Below are positions 21,182 to 33,465 of a stretch of DNA of 64,000 nt, in pieces; within the stretch, counting starts at the first letter, position 1; the number at the start of each line of letters is the position of its first letter. Under the pieces are notes generated by a model. It saw nothing but the letters and a program-made list of their open reading frames with translations. It was not told where the DNA came from and ran no database searches. This stretch comes from Luidia sarsii (Eukaryota > Echinodermata > Asteroidea > Paxillosida > Luidiidae). The position numbers were made by a program, and so were the translations under genes. The stretch spans positions 7,135,851 to 7,199,850 of the forward strand of contig OX465107.1 in assembly GCA_949987565.1 (NCBI GenBank), read 5' to 3'.

Positions 21182-21478
21182 ATGATAGTGATAATGGTGA
21201 TGGTGGTGATGACGGCAAGGGTGGGGAGGCTGAGGAGGGTGCAGATGAGGAAGATGAGGACGAGAAGGAAGACGAGAAGGAGGGCAGTGATGAGGAGTAG
21301 TAGGAGGGGGATAAGGAGGACGAGGAAGACAGACAAACATGAGGACGAGAAGGATCATCATGTTGATGGTTGTGGTGATGCTGGCAATGATGGTGATGAT
21401 GGTGATGATGGTGATGACGGTGATGATGGTGATGATGGTGATGACGGTGATAATGGTGATAACGGTGGTGGTAATGAT
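21182..21478. repeat. GAT/GAC trinucleotide array, continuation
   Basis: GATGGTGATGACGG and GAGGACGAGAAGG words continue the array at 19143-20994 beyond the MITE insertion. Confidence 0.85.
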
Positions 21479-21764
21479 TATCTGCTTGGTGGCTTGCTAA
21501 GAACATCCCCACCAGCAAACTATGGGCTTAATCCAACGTAAACTATAAATGTGCCAAATCAAATTTCTGTCAGATCTGCATGTGTGTTCATGTTGACTAA
21601 TTGGTCAAAAATTCAAAAATTAAATTTCGCCTCAGCAAAAAAACCACAAATACACTGTACACAGACTTGTACACTTACAGAGTTACATTACAACCCACAT
21701 CACAATGTACACTTGAGCTACAATACATGTATATACAAAAAAAAACATTACTACAGCAACATAT

Positions 21765-21964
21765 NNNNNNNNNNNNNNNNNNNNNNNNNNNNNNNNNNNN
21801 NNNNNNNNNNNNNNNNNNNNNNNNNNNNNNNNNNNNNNNNNNNNNNNNNNNNNNNNNNNNNNNNNNNNNNNNNNNNNNNNNNNNNNNNNNNNNNNNNNNN
21901 NNNNNNNNNNNNNNNNNNNNNNNNNNNNNNNNNNNNNNNNNNNNNNNNNNNNNNNNNNNNNNNN
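21765..21964. other. Assembly gap of 200 N
   Basis: Exactly 200 unknown bases, probably a placeholder of fixed length. The flanks are A-rich (ATACAAAAAAAAAC on the left, a long poly-A on the right). Open frames running through it are meaningless. Confidence 0.98.
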
Positions 21965-22401
21965 TATATAAAAAAAAAAAAAAAAAAAAAAATGGCATCT
22001 CACACATACATACAAATTGCTAAAGAGGTCTCCGTGAATCTTACTTGGAAAACCCTATGGGCGATTTAGATAGATTTATAGTGAATTTTGACAGGGATAT
22101 GTAACGCTTGATTGTGTGCTGTGCCCAAGACTGGATGCACCGCTACTTTATATGGGAAGCATTGCTGCGTGACCATTCACCACACTGAGCAGCAAGCTGG
22201 GAAGCCTGATACCAGAGAGCCTTGGAATGCACCGATAGTCATCTGGGTGGCTGAGCACTGGCGCAGCAGGCATGGAGGAGTCCCCAGCATGCAGTGCAGG
22301 TGCCACTGCACGGCCCAAGGGCAGTGCAGTCTGGGGCAAGGCCCATGGTTGACATTTTGGACACCAGGGGGAGGTGGAGGAATGGGGGGGAGGGGGTGTA
22401 G

Positions 22402-22402
<1 letters not shown>

Positions 22403-22445
<43 letters not shown>

Positions 22446-23108
22446 AGAGAGAGAAGAGAGAGAGAGGAGAGAGAGGGGGAGAGACATACAGACACAGAGA
22501 CAGACCGACACATATAGAAAGTGGGGAGAAGAGAGAGAGGGGGAAGCAAAAGAGGGGGGAGGGAGGGAGAGAGGGGGGAGAGAGGAGAGAGAGGGGAGAG
22601 AGAGGGAGAGAGGGGGAGAGGGAGAGAGACAGAGAGACAGAGAGACAGAGAGACAGAGAGACAGAGGCAGAGAGAAAGAGAGACAGAGAGACAGAGAGAC
22701 AGGGAGACAGAGAGACAGAGAGACAGAGAGGCAGAGAGACAGAGAGACAGAGAGACAAAGACAGAGAGGCAGAGAGGCATAGAGGCAGAGAGACAGAGAG
22801 GCAGAGAGACAGAGAGACAAAGAGGCAGAGAGGCAGAGAGACAGAGAGACAGAGAGACAGGGAGACAGAGAGACAGAGAGACAGAGAGACAGATAGACAG
22901 ATAGACAGAGAGACAGAGAGACAGAGAGACAGAGAGACAGAGAGACAGAGAGACAGAGAGACAGAGAGACAGAGAGACAGGGAGACAGGGAGACAGAGAG
23001 ACAGAGAGACAGGGAGACAGAGAGACAGAGAGACAGAGAGACAGAGAGACAGAGAGACAGAGAGACAGAGAGACAGAGAGACAGAGAGACAGAGAGACAG
23101 AGAGAGGG
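22403..23108. repeat. GA and GAGACAGA satellite
   Basis: Starts as a (GA)n run, then about 480 bases of GAGACAGA units with GACAGGGA and GGCAGAGA variants. Open frames of Arg/Glu/Thr or Leu/Ser/Cys on the two strands are repeat artefacts. Confidence 0.95.
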
Positions 23109-23854
23109 GAGGAGGCCCCACTGCAGGGAGCCCTATACCTGTTGGGCTGACCTGAGCCCATTTACAGATCTCGGTTATAAAGGCCTCTCTCCATCCAAGC
23201 TCCTTCCATATTCAAGGCTCTGTGCTACCAATCAGGGAAAACCAACTCAACAGAAACTATTCCATCATTTTTTGGCAGGCAGTCAGGCACAGCACTGAGC
23301 ACGCAGTCCTTAATCACAAGTCAAGTAGGGCCAACCAAATTTGAAAAATGATTTGAATTTAAAAAGTGAAAAAGAAACTTGGCTTAGGCTATGCAACCAG
23401 TAAGTTATCGTTGTATTAAGTTTGAGATTTACGTTGGAAATTTTCTTTTCCAGATTTTCCTTTCCTTTGCCTTGCTTGTTTGAAAGTTTGAAATATCACG
23501 ATACAAAAAAGCAAAGATCAATAAGTATCATTACATTACTGCTAGCTAAATCAAAAGCACCTCAGTAAAATATCTCAAAATATCAGCAAATGAACAAACT
23601 GATAATACAACTTTTCAGCATAAAAAGACATGTTTGACCAGGCTGTGGATACTGTCCCAAAGTTGGATCAAATATTGCATTAAGTCAAGGAGTTGTACGG
23701 TGACTCTCAACTTCACGGGACACTAGACCAACTAAGATAAAAGCATTTCAGGTGCAGATAAATAATATACAAAAGTAAGATTAAACTGGCAAAGTCACAC
23801 ACCATCTAGACTTAAATTAAGCTTAGTGTGTCAAGCAGTGTGCGTACAAATTCT

Positions 23855-24182
23855 TAAAGGCCCTATACAACAGTGGTAAGTCAAACGATTGCCAAAGTTT
23901 GTGTGTTAAACCATTAAACATTCCAAAAAAAGAAATCCTGCAAAGATTTTAGCTCAAATGGTAATCTGAGATAGTCAAAAAAGGCAAAAAACCATCATGG
24001 TTTTTCGCACCGTTCTGTAGTGTAAGAAATAGTTTATTACTCGCGAGTAATCAACCATTTGTCCCAGTCCATAAGATTTCAGCATGAGGATTCTATCCTG
24101 ATCATCTACAGACTGTGTAAATCAGAAGGAAATCTGTGGACATTGATGCTTCCCGATCTTCCCAATGTTGTGTTGGGCCTTA
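23855..24182. repeat. TTAAAGGCCCTATACAACA MITE, copy 1
   Basis: Inverted ends AAAGGCCCTATACAACAGTGG and CCAATGTTGTGTTGGGCCTT. The inside (GATGATC...AGAATCCTCATG in reverse) matches the element at 32366-32724 in opposite orientation and a fragment at 41590-41700. Confidence 0.75.
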
Positions 24183-24343
24183 GTTTAAACACACGCACAT
24201 GCTATAAAATGAAACCACATTCTATTGAGATCTCTAGAACGCATTTCTGCGGCTGTGGATGTGGCTATGGCATGAGGCTATGGCCCAAGCTCCAGCTGCC
24301 TCCACCACAGGGCTCTGGGAGCCCAGGGCTTGACATTTACAGA

Positions 24344-24401
24344 GCCCCCCCCCCCTCCCCCCCGCCCCCCCCCCCCCCTCCCCCCGCCCCCCCCCCCCCA
24401 C
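24344..24401. repeat. Poly-C tract with G/T interruptions
   Basis: About 58 bases, almost all C on the plus strand. Sequence accuracy here is doubtful, because long homopolymers are error-prone. Confidence 0.9.
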
Positions 24402-25829
24402 TCGTTTGAGGAAGAAGAATGTTCCGAGGGGTCAGGCCAGGTATAGGGCCATCCTGTCCCGTTTGGGACGGCCTGGAGACATTGTAGGGATAGCGCAGCC
24501 ATGACAGCATTCTATTTCCGAGGGGATATTTTTCCACGAGACCAAAATACTTTTTTTTTTTCCTTTCCTTTTCATTCGATCCCTCCCCCTCTCTCCTCGC
24601 TCTGGTCTTGTCTGAGTTTTTTTTTTTCTTTTTTTTTTCATGGAGCCTGTGTGAGGCCTCTCCGGTGGAATGCCCGGCATCCGTACACGCTGTATGGACG
24701 GCAATGGGCAGATAAGAGGAGACCATTGGGGAGTTGGAAAAGACGATTTGATAACGACCGTACAACATCGCCTCATCGCCACACGGCCATAACCGACATC
24801 GTGTGAGCTACGTTTGGCAAACTCTCACCGATACCCTCGGATGCAGTTTTCTGCGTATTAAAATTGCACCGCACAAAAAAAACAAAAAAAACAACAGGCA
24901 ACCATTTCAGACCCAAACTGATTACACGACCAACAAAATGAGTGACTTTCACCCACCAAGCAAAAGGATCATCTCCAAAGTTAAATAAAAAATAAAATAA
25001 AAAATGTGACAATCTCTGATCATAGTTCAAGCCACTCTTGTATGAACAACACAATTTACAACTGGCACGCATGCATGTCTAATGACCTTGTTTGACCTTC
25101 ACGCAAGAATATGGGGGCCTGTAGTTATTTGACATACTGTAGTACTTGGGTCAATTGCATATTGCCATTAACCGAGTAATTTCTTTCCATTTTTTTTCAT
25201 TTTTTTTTTCCATTCTCCATGACTTATTCAGACTGGAATGACCGGAAAACAAACAAACCCTGAAACGGTATCAGCCAGTGGTGTAAGCACTTCTGTGCGG
25301 CCTCACTAGCACTGTGCTACACCACACTGGGACTGTACATGTATACTGTGGTCCGTGTGATCTGCACAGAGGCATATGGCAGCCCTTACCATATATGGTG
25401 CTAGCCTGCTATCTGCATACTAGCTGTGTATTATAGAGGGGGGGGGAGTGGGATCGCATGGCTTGTGCATCAAGAGACACTGCCGTAACTTTTTGGGCGG
25501 CACACATTAACTTGGTACAGTTGCTCAAATGAGCACCGGTAAGCAGACACATGGGGTTAATGGATCTTTCACCTTCCTTTTCTCTCTCTCTCTTTTTTTT
25601 CCTGGTGAGAAATGGAATTCTTTGAAAAGTCATACAGAAATGTCCCCGGGCACTTCCATTTCCAGCGGAGAAAAAAAATGTGTGGCATGCTGGTAAATAC
25701 AATTGCCACAGGGTCAAATAATGCCCCAGGGATATCCCCAGTTTTAATTCAGCGGTGCGGTTCGTTAATTTCAGTCTAAATCTAACAGTATTTCAGCAGC
25801 ATTTCTTTCTTTTTTCAATATGGTCATCT

Positions 25830-25945
25830 CCCGATGACGGGCAGAGTACGCACTACCCAAAACGTTCAGTTGCGGGCTCTTTTCAGAGCCACACACTCCT
25901 TCTCAAAAGAGATGTGTTACAAAAAACCTTCCACTTGGTACTTCC
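25830..25945 (+). repeat. Histone-stem-loop-like repeat, reference copy
   Basis: Order: CCGATGACGGGCAGAGTACG, CCCAAAACGTTCAGTT, the perfect hairpin GGCTCTTTTCAGAGCC (25875-25890), ACACACTCCTT, CTCAAAAGAGATGTGTTAC and a CCTTCCACTT end. The hairpin fits the histone mRNA 3' stem-loop consensus (six-base stem, TTYT-type loop). Other copies lie near 9895, 12580, 38140, 41230 and 51860. Confidence 0.7.
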
Positions 25946-27353
25946 ACCATGCAAACCTTATCTATTAACAATATGGTATATCCATTGCATCAATTTTTAC
26001 TTGTTTTTCTTGTGTTTTCTTTTAATGATACAAAGTTATTGGGTTCTGAGGTTCTGGTCCAAGCAGTTTCCTTTCATGTAAGCATCTACAGAACCCCTGA
26101 GACTGGCCCTACTTGACTCAAAATCTCAGACTTTCTCGGATTCACTGATTTTGGATTGTGCAAGCCAGTATAAACAAGTTTGCAGCATTTGGGGGGATTT
26201 TTTGGTTATCGTTTTGTTTTTTTATCTATGAGAAAACTTTGCTCACGTTGCAAAATTATCATAAATTGCAGTCATCAGAAATGTTTGATTCAAATTGACA
26301 AATTTGTCCAGCTTTTTTTGGAACATTATTGATGCAAGTCAGAAACTATAGTATCATTTCTTTCACATTATAATAAAAAATACATAGCTGACAGATTTGA
26401 ATGATTGCTGCTACAAGCTCATTACACATCATCAAATAGATACATGTACCGTACCTCGTTGCATAATACTACAAATCTTACGCGTAGTTTGCTCCGAAAT
26501 TACCCATACTGCAACTCATAAATCAGGGTACTTATTACTGCCGATAACTTTACAATTAGGCTAAGCTACGCGTAGGTCAGGGGGATTGAGAGTGGCAAGA
26601 GTTTTGACAAGTGCAGTGCATTCTGGGTCTTGGTCGTGCCATTACAATTTTTTTTTTTAATCGTACAAACTGCTCCCAGGATGTAATTCTGTCTCAGCGG
26701 TGTTTTCCATCGCGGCAATGGAATGACAAAGATGCCGACCAGACTTCGACTACCACGATATGCCAATTTTTCCCTCTGCCAAAGTCAAATGGCCAAAATT
26801 TTCTCGTCTGGCTCAAACAAATCGCAAAGAAGAGTCACTAAAACAGGAGTACAGCTAACAAGCCAGACAGCTGAGTGAGAATGAACGCGCATACAGGAAC
26901 AACATCAAAGTCAAGACGAAGCACAAACACAAAACAGACACGTTAAAATATGGCTACAATTAAACATTAATAAAACAATATTTTCTTTTCTTTCCTACCG
27001 ATCAGCGCACCCCCTTAGAATCCAGGTCCATTCCCGATGACTCTTAGTTGGGCACCGGCAGGGCCTCTTGTTGGCTTTCCTTGGTCGGCCAAAAACAGTA
27101 GTTTCACAACTTCTTCCTTTCTTTTTTTTCCTTATCACACCAGACTTATTCCCAGAGAGAGAAAAAAAAACGAAACGGGGAGACGGCACTTCTTCTCGCC
27201 GGTCTTTGGTTTGGCACTGTGGACGTAGACAGCGGGTTGGGGGAGAGACGGGGCCCCGGCAGTCCACACAGAGCTCAGCCGGAGCAGGCAGCCAATCGCT
27301 GGGGGTCCCCGTGGGTGGCTTCTCCAGGGGGCTCATTAGCGATGGCCGCATGC

Positions 27354-27405
27354 CCAAACACACACGCACAGACATACACACACACACAAACAGACACACA
27401 GCAAA
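27354..27405. repeat. CA-rich microsatellite
   Basis: Interrupted CA repeats (ACACACGCACAGACATACAC and so on). The surrounding 27000-27500 stretch is somewhat GC-rich with several CpGs, but no exon could be supported. Confidence 0.75.
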
Positions 27406-28639
27406 AGCTCCCAGCCAACCGGGGATTGGCCAGTCTGTCTCCCTTCCCCTCAGCCCCAAACCCACCACCCCCTCTCCCCTCCCCCTCCCATCTCCCCCTC
27501 TTCAGATGTAACCACATTCCATTCAGATGAGGACGGCCAGTGAAAACTTGGCAAGGCGGAGGGAGGGAGGAGGGTAGGTAAGGGAGAGGAGAGTAGAGGA
27601 TAGAGAGAAGACATTTGGGGCAATGATGTCAGGGGACTGATTGGTAGGATTCCGACCACGATGTCTCACCCCAAGTGGAGAGAGCACAGTCAACCTTGCA
27701 TTGTGGCTATCGAACACCAAGAGGTAATTTGCATAGTGGGCCGTCCCTAGCTCCATACTTTGATTGACAGGCAATGCTTTGCATGTTACATATATAAAGC
27801 CGGCGAAGTTTCCCCCCCCCCCCAACCCACATCAAATGCCTTCATAGATCACTTTTGAAGACTCTGCAAAACCCTATAATGTCAGTCGGTGTCCAATTGA
27901 GTACTAAGTGTGACACATTCTAAGCACTAACACAATAGTCCGTCCACATTTCCCAATACCGTGCCTTACACAGTTACAGCTACAATTCGGGCCAGGAATA
28001 AAGCAGGCCGATACTGAGAGGAGCCTACAGAAAGCCCCAGGAATAACTCATTTCACGCAGTTCCAGCAACCTGACCCATTGCATGTGTGATATATGATAG
28101 GCCTCATCCTTGGTTATAGCCCTGTGTAAGGACTGACAAGAACATTTTGTGATTTCTCCAGATATATAAATTTGGCATCATTTCTAATCTTGTTTTTGTT
28201 TTGTTTTTTCTTCAAGATCAAGGAGCCATGAATCCCGTGTAAATCTGAGCCTTGGAATGCCAACCTAGGTACCTCCTATCACGTCATTTCATTTGAGTTG
28301 TTTCTGAATCCATACTTCGAATGCATTTTCACCTGTTCAATTTGTACTATATAATGGGGTCGCTGCACTAAAGACAACCCAGTTCTGGTTAACTATTTCA
28401 ACAACTGCCAATTCTGACTGCTACAGATGACATATGAGATAAAATATGTGCAGCGAAGTAGCACAGATTCTGAATTTCCCATAGCAAACTCCTCGGGTCC
28501 TACTACCATTTCATATTGGGTTTCTTTCTCTTAGTTGTCAGCCTATTTAATTTTTTTTTATTTTTTTTTTATTTGTTTGGGGGGGACTTGGGTCAGGACA
28601 TTATACTGAACAGTGTGCAACGCAGTTCCTGACCTGCAG

Positions 28640-28710
28640 CCACAGCTGAAAATGCATGTGGGGGAGAGGGAGGGGGAGGGGAGGGAGAAGAGGGGGGGAG
28701 GGAGAGGGGG
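28640..28710. repeat. GGGAGAGG purine tract
   Basis: A short low-complexity G/A run on the plus strand. No other feature was seen between about 28000 and 29600. Confidence 0.75.
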
Positions 28711-29623
28711 AGTTGAGCGTCTTCTCCATGGGAAACACTTTGTGGTCGATATTGTACAGCAATTCCGAGTGTCCTCAATTTAACATTGTCGGTGGTAATG
28801 AAACAGACTGAATGTAATATGTAACCTACTATTTTATTATTTTTTTTTTGGGGGGGGGGGGTGTAGACTGTAGAGTACAATCATGGTTTGAATGTAGCAG
28901 TGGCCACAGGACAGTTGAAATTGTCTGGGGCCAGTTGAAGGCCATCTCTTACTGGCCCAGCTGGCCGGATGGGTGAACAAAAAAGGCGTGCTGACTACAG
29001 TTCCCAGGCCAGGCCCAAAATATCCGAGCGAGTGGATCCAGCTTTGGCTATGGCTAACCTTGTTGGCCAAAAATCATAGGCTGCCAGTAGAAAAAAAACC
29101 TTAGCGGCAGGTACAGCCGTAGCCATGTGACGTTTGACTCTGGCTTGACAACAGACACTGTAGAACCAATCCCATTTGACCTCCGGTCTTTGGTTTGAAG
29201 GAGAGAAAAGATCATCTTTGCTGTACACAATCCCAACGAGGTATCAAAAAGTAAGGCACTGGTCCGAGAATGTCCAGATAGCTGTACTGCACTTGACAAG
29301 ACCTCAAGCCACTAGTTTAATATTTTCGCAACCACCCCTCTTGGTTTGTCTGTGCACGTAACGGGGCTGTGCACAGACTACAAAGTGAAAAGGAAAACTT
29401 CTCTCGAGCAGATTAAGTTATGGTACCTCTGAAGATATTAACGTATGCTACACTTGTCTACTTTACACCAACGGCTTTGCTGCAGTATGTACAGCCGTTC
29501 AGTCCGCACGGACCAAGTCACGGGAATATGGTCGTGATTGAAATAAAAAAGGGGTCTTATATTTTTTACCACCAAACATGACAGGGAAGGGCAGTGCCAT
29601 TTCCATTTCTTCTAAGGTCAAAC

Positions 29624-30035
29624 CATAGAGCTCTATAAATAAATTAGAGTGCGCACTCCCCATCAACGGGCGGTACGAACGTGTGCCGACATGGACGCCC
29701 ATCCGCCATTACCAAAGAGGTCAACTTCAGCTCGAAGTGTCCGGATGTCAGTGGCAATCGCGCATAATATGAATGGGGAAAGGTATAGCCGAAAGGTTGT
29801 GAATGCGGAAACTAAAATGTTTTAGAAATGGTTTTTAGTAATGAAAGGAAAGGCCATCAATACCTCAAGGGATTGGCAAATTTTACTTTTTTACTTTCTT
29901 TTGTAAAAAAAAATGGGACTAGTTTGCCCCATAGAGATCAATGCAATTGCCCTCTTTGGTAATGGCATCGCAGTCCCCTTGTCGGCACACGTCACGCGAT
30001 GAGTGCGCACTCTAGTTTATTTATAGAGCTCTATG
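29624..30035. repeat. hAT-like MITE, copy 2
   Basis: A 412-base element with the same inverted ends as copy 1 (CATAGAGCTC...GAGCTCTATG), flanked by perfect 8-bp repeats GGTCAAAC at 29616-29623 and 30036-30043. The internal sequence is homologous to copy 1 but reversed. It contains an extra segment near 29725-29760. Confidence 0.9.
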
Positions 30036-30364
30036 GGTCAAACACACTTCTTCTCTGTTTTAAGGGACGCTCGGGGAGCAGGGATGGATGCCTTAAATAA
30101 CCCACCGGCTGTTTTCAGTGGCTTTGAACCGAGGGAAACGTCTCAAACTTCTTACCTGTCAGATTCGGTTATAATGGTGTATCCCGGACCTGCCCAGCAG
30201 AAAGAAATAAAAAGAGAGAGGGGGAAATGACAACATGTAAGATTCAAGACTTACAAATAGAAATTTCTATTAGAGTTAAAATGTTGAAAACTGCTTACTC
30301 AGTTACTGACTGAAATCAATTGACCCAAAATGCCGAAAAAGTGTCGGTCTAAGCCACCTAAATT

Positions 30365-30460
30365 CAATCTTAGCAGACCTTCATTCAAAAGGTAGAGTCA
30401 GTCTGCCTTTGAGTAAAGGTCCTGCTATGATTGAAACATCAGGCCCTCCTCATTCTATAT
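30365..30460. repeat. GGACCTTTCTCAAAGGCAG foldback family, copy
   Basis: AATCTTAGCAGACCTTCATTC is followed by TCTGCCTTTGAGTAAAGGTC and CTATGATTGAAACATCAGGC. The two arms are inverted. It is a complete small foldback copy. Confidence 0.7.
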
Positions 30461-30889
30461 CTAGAGGTTTTTATATTTATAAAAAATAGCCCCCAAACAA
30501 TTAACTGGTGTAGGCTGTATTACTAGTTGGCATCTGAACAAACGATCTTGCTTACAATCTTGCCCTTTACAAAAAAGGAATGTTAATTCCTATCTCCAAC
30601 CTTCCTGAGTCCTTCTCCTGATTTCCTTTTTTTTTTTTTTTTTTTTTAGCCCTTAACCTTGGGTGGCTTTTCAGCCTTGTTTTGGGAGATTTTGCATTAA
30701 CCCCCCCCCCCAAAAAAAACTAAACAAACAAACCTGGAATGGATGACACTTCCAGCAAAATTACATTTTAAGGGCTTAAAACTTCAAATCCGGTTGAATT
30801 TTTCTTGGCTCGGTTCCTCAATTATGAGCAAATAACTGGAAAAAAATTTTTCTACCGGTTCTGTGTTTGTTTGAATGGAAATTCAAATC

Positions 30890-31100
30890 AAAGATGCTTT
30901 ACTATTTGGGAAGGCCACCATGTTGGGGCTGGATAGCTCAGGTTATAGCTCTGGTACGTTAAAGCCCCAACACAACATTGGTAAGATTGAAAAACAGAAA
31001 TGGATGATATTCAGTATGGATGATATTCTTTGACCACGACTAATGTTGTGTAGGGGCTTAAAGCCAGAGGTCTCGGGTTCGTCTCAATCCAATTTTCCAG
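30890..31100 (+). repeat. tRNA-Lys-like SINE, degraded copy
   Basis: GGGAAGGCCACCATGTTGGG and GGCTGGATAGCTCAGGTTAT mark the tRNA-like head. A B-box-like CTCGGGTTCG lies near 31073 after about 100 inserted or unrelated bases. Little else is recognisable from 31100 to 32360 beyond a short TG run near 31331. Confidence 0.55.
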
Positions 31101-32365
31101 GTTGTTTAGAATTTCCCAGTTCTCCTTCCCTTTATTCATTGAATCAAAAACCAAATAGAGATTGTGTCCCCGTGGGTGAACTGCTTCAATGCAGCTTGGA
31201 CAACTTGTCCTTTCTGAGCACAACTTTGGCAACGGTCTCGATCAGAAAGTACCAACGGCCTGATTCATGATGCGTATCTATTGTGGTATTTGCTACCACT
31301 CAACGGATGAAAATGCACCTAGGGTTGGCTTTTGTGTGTGTGTGTGTGCCAGTGGCATTACTCACTATGGCAGGACATTGGCGCATTGCCTTGATATCCC
31401 CACTGGGGGAGGAAGGCAGGGGGGAGGCTAACTGGGGGGGGGAGGCTAACTACGTATGAAAAATGAAAGTGGTTTTCTCTCCTGAAGGTGAGAATGACAA
31501 CGTAAAGACTGAGGTTTCACAGCGTTTAGACGGGTTTTTGCTGGGGTAGGGAAAGGCAGCATCATTCGTCCCACGATTGCATGTTGGCACCAGACACGCA
31601 TCCCTGCACGCACCAGGACGGCGACCAATCACAGGGCTGGGCTGGGGTTGGGTGGGAGGGAGGGGAGGCGAAGCTGATCTGGCTGGTATGCGAGGATTGT
31701 CAAGTATGCATGGTATGGCACCAGCAACTTCTTCTTCTTTTTTCTGGGTGCAAGATATTGGTGGGGGAACTGCCCAGACAGCCTACACAGACTATTAGGC
31801 CAAGTAAAAAAAAAAATTAGTTTCTCATCCCCGCCCTCATTGTTTTTTGGGCCGCCACGTCCATTTTTAAAAGAATTTTAAATTTTTATAACAGATAAAA
31901 AGATTTCCGTTGTTTCCGACCATTGAACCTCACACATGCACAGCATACATATCGTAACGTATTTAAAAACGACTGGAAATTAGACTACCCGTCTCTAGGG
32001 ATCATTTTTGGGGAAAAGGCAAAAAAAGCAAAAAAAAAGTGCCTGCATCCTCCTCCTTTCAAAAACTTTGGATGAGAAACTAATACTTGTTTATTAGCTG
32101 GCTCGCTTGCAAGCTAGTACATGTACATGTAGCTTGCTCGACTGCTAAGATTGGAGCATTCTGGGGCTAATTTCACTGCGGCACTTCACCGTGAAAATCT
32201 GCTAAGCATAAAAAGTCTATCACTAAAGCAAATAGGATTGTAAGTCACGCTGCGATGGGATGCCAACCTCTTTTGGATTATATTCCATCGTTCTTTGCTT
32301 GGTATGAATCTACGGTGAAGCTTGGGTCGGCAAGCTGATCCTATGATTCACGACTTGTTTATGCT

Positions 32366-32724
32366 TGAAGGCCCAATACATCATTGGGAAGATCGGGAAA
32401 CATCGATGTCCACAGATTTTCTTCTAATGTACACAGTTTGTAGATGGTCATGATAGAATCCTCATGTCGAAATCTTACGGTCTGGGATGATGACATTTTC
32501 GAGAAATCTTCACTCAAACATCGACAAATAGTTTATAACTCGTGAGCAATAAACTATTTCTTACACTACAGGCTGGTGCGTAAACTGTGACGGTTCTTTT
32601 TCTTTCAGTTATCTAATTTCTCAGATTGCCTTTGCAGCATTGCATTTGGGGGATGTTTAATGGTTTAACACACAAACTGTGGCAATCTTTTGACCTTTAC
32701 TGATGTTGTACATAGGGCCTTTAA
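32366..32724. repeat. TTAAAGGCCCTATACAACA MITE, copy 2
   Basis: Ends GAAGGCCCAATACATCATTGG and GATGTTGTACATAGGGCCTT are inverted. The interior matches copy 1 in reverse orientation and contains AAACTATTTCTTACACTACAG. Confidence 0.75.
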
Positions 32725-33334
32725 GCAAATCTGGTGCTTAAGCAGCTCTATGCAATTGGCCCCAGGTATACCAAGCTAGTACAAGTACCTCCTCGGGTAT
32801 ACGAGACTGAGGCTGCCAATACCAGCAGTGTCAGGTAAGAGAGTGAAGGGCGGGTTTGATCAATGACCATAGACAGAAGAAGCCTGAAATCCCTGCAGCA
32901 CAGCCAGGAAGCCACAGGACTACAGCAAAAGGGACAGCAGGCCAATGGGTCTCCCACTACTTAGGCTCCGGGGACCTGACCAAAATAATTCAGGATGGGC
33001 TGATGCCCAGGGGGGATGGAGTCCACACCAGTTATGGCGACAATCATTCCCCAGTCGGACATCCATCGCCAAATCACACAGCAATTTGAGGCAGAATTGG
33101 TTGGAGACTTGGGGGCATGATAGACACACCTAGTGATTGAAAAAGATCAGTTTATGTTCCTCCCTTGAGGCCCGGTAAGTATTTTTTTGGGGGGGGGGGG
33201 GCTGGGGATAAGGATGGAAAACTCCTTTGGTATGCCAAAGTTTATGGGTTCTGTTTCTGTTCTGATGCAGTCACTGACAGAGACTCAACACACTTGTACA
33301 ATGTTTTTTATGGCAAAGAAAGTTTTGACTGGAC

Positions 33335-33465
33335 CAGGAACAAGAGCCAGAGACCTCTGGTTTTGCGTACCACTACCAGTGCTCTTACCAACTACGCTGT
33401 CCGGCCCTTAGATGGTGGCCCTCCTGAATAGTCAACTAGTCTTTGCAGGGATGAGGACGCCAGTC
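33335..33465 (-). repeat. tRNA-Lys-like SINE, reverse copy
   Basis: In plus sense it reads AGAGACCTCTGGTTTTGCGTA, ACTACGCTGTCCGGCCCTTA and GATGGTGGCCCTCCTGAATA, the reverse complement of the head region of copies 1 and 2. The A-box region is mutated. Confidence 0.6.

Noticed and set aside
21675..22069. Open frames across the N gap
   Set aside because: The unknown bases carry no information, and the flanks are A-rich low complexity.
22112..23161. Frames of over 300 codons (Arg/Glu/Thr, and Leu/Ser/Cys/Val)
   Set aside because: Product of the GAGACAGA satellite. The non-repetitive first 80 codons show no recognisable domain.
27788..27800. A TATATAAAG box as the gene B promoter
   Set aside because: It is on the plus strand and points away from gene B. 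There is no supporting initiator or plus-strand gene.
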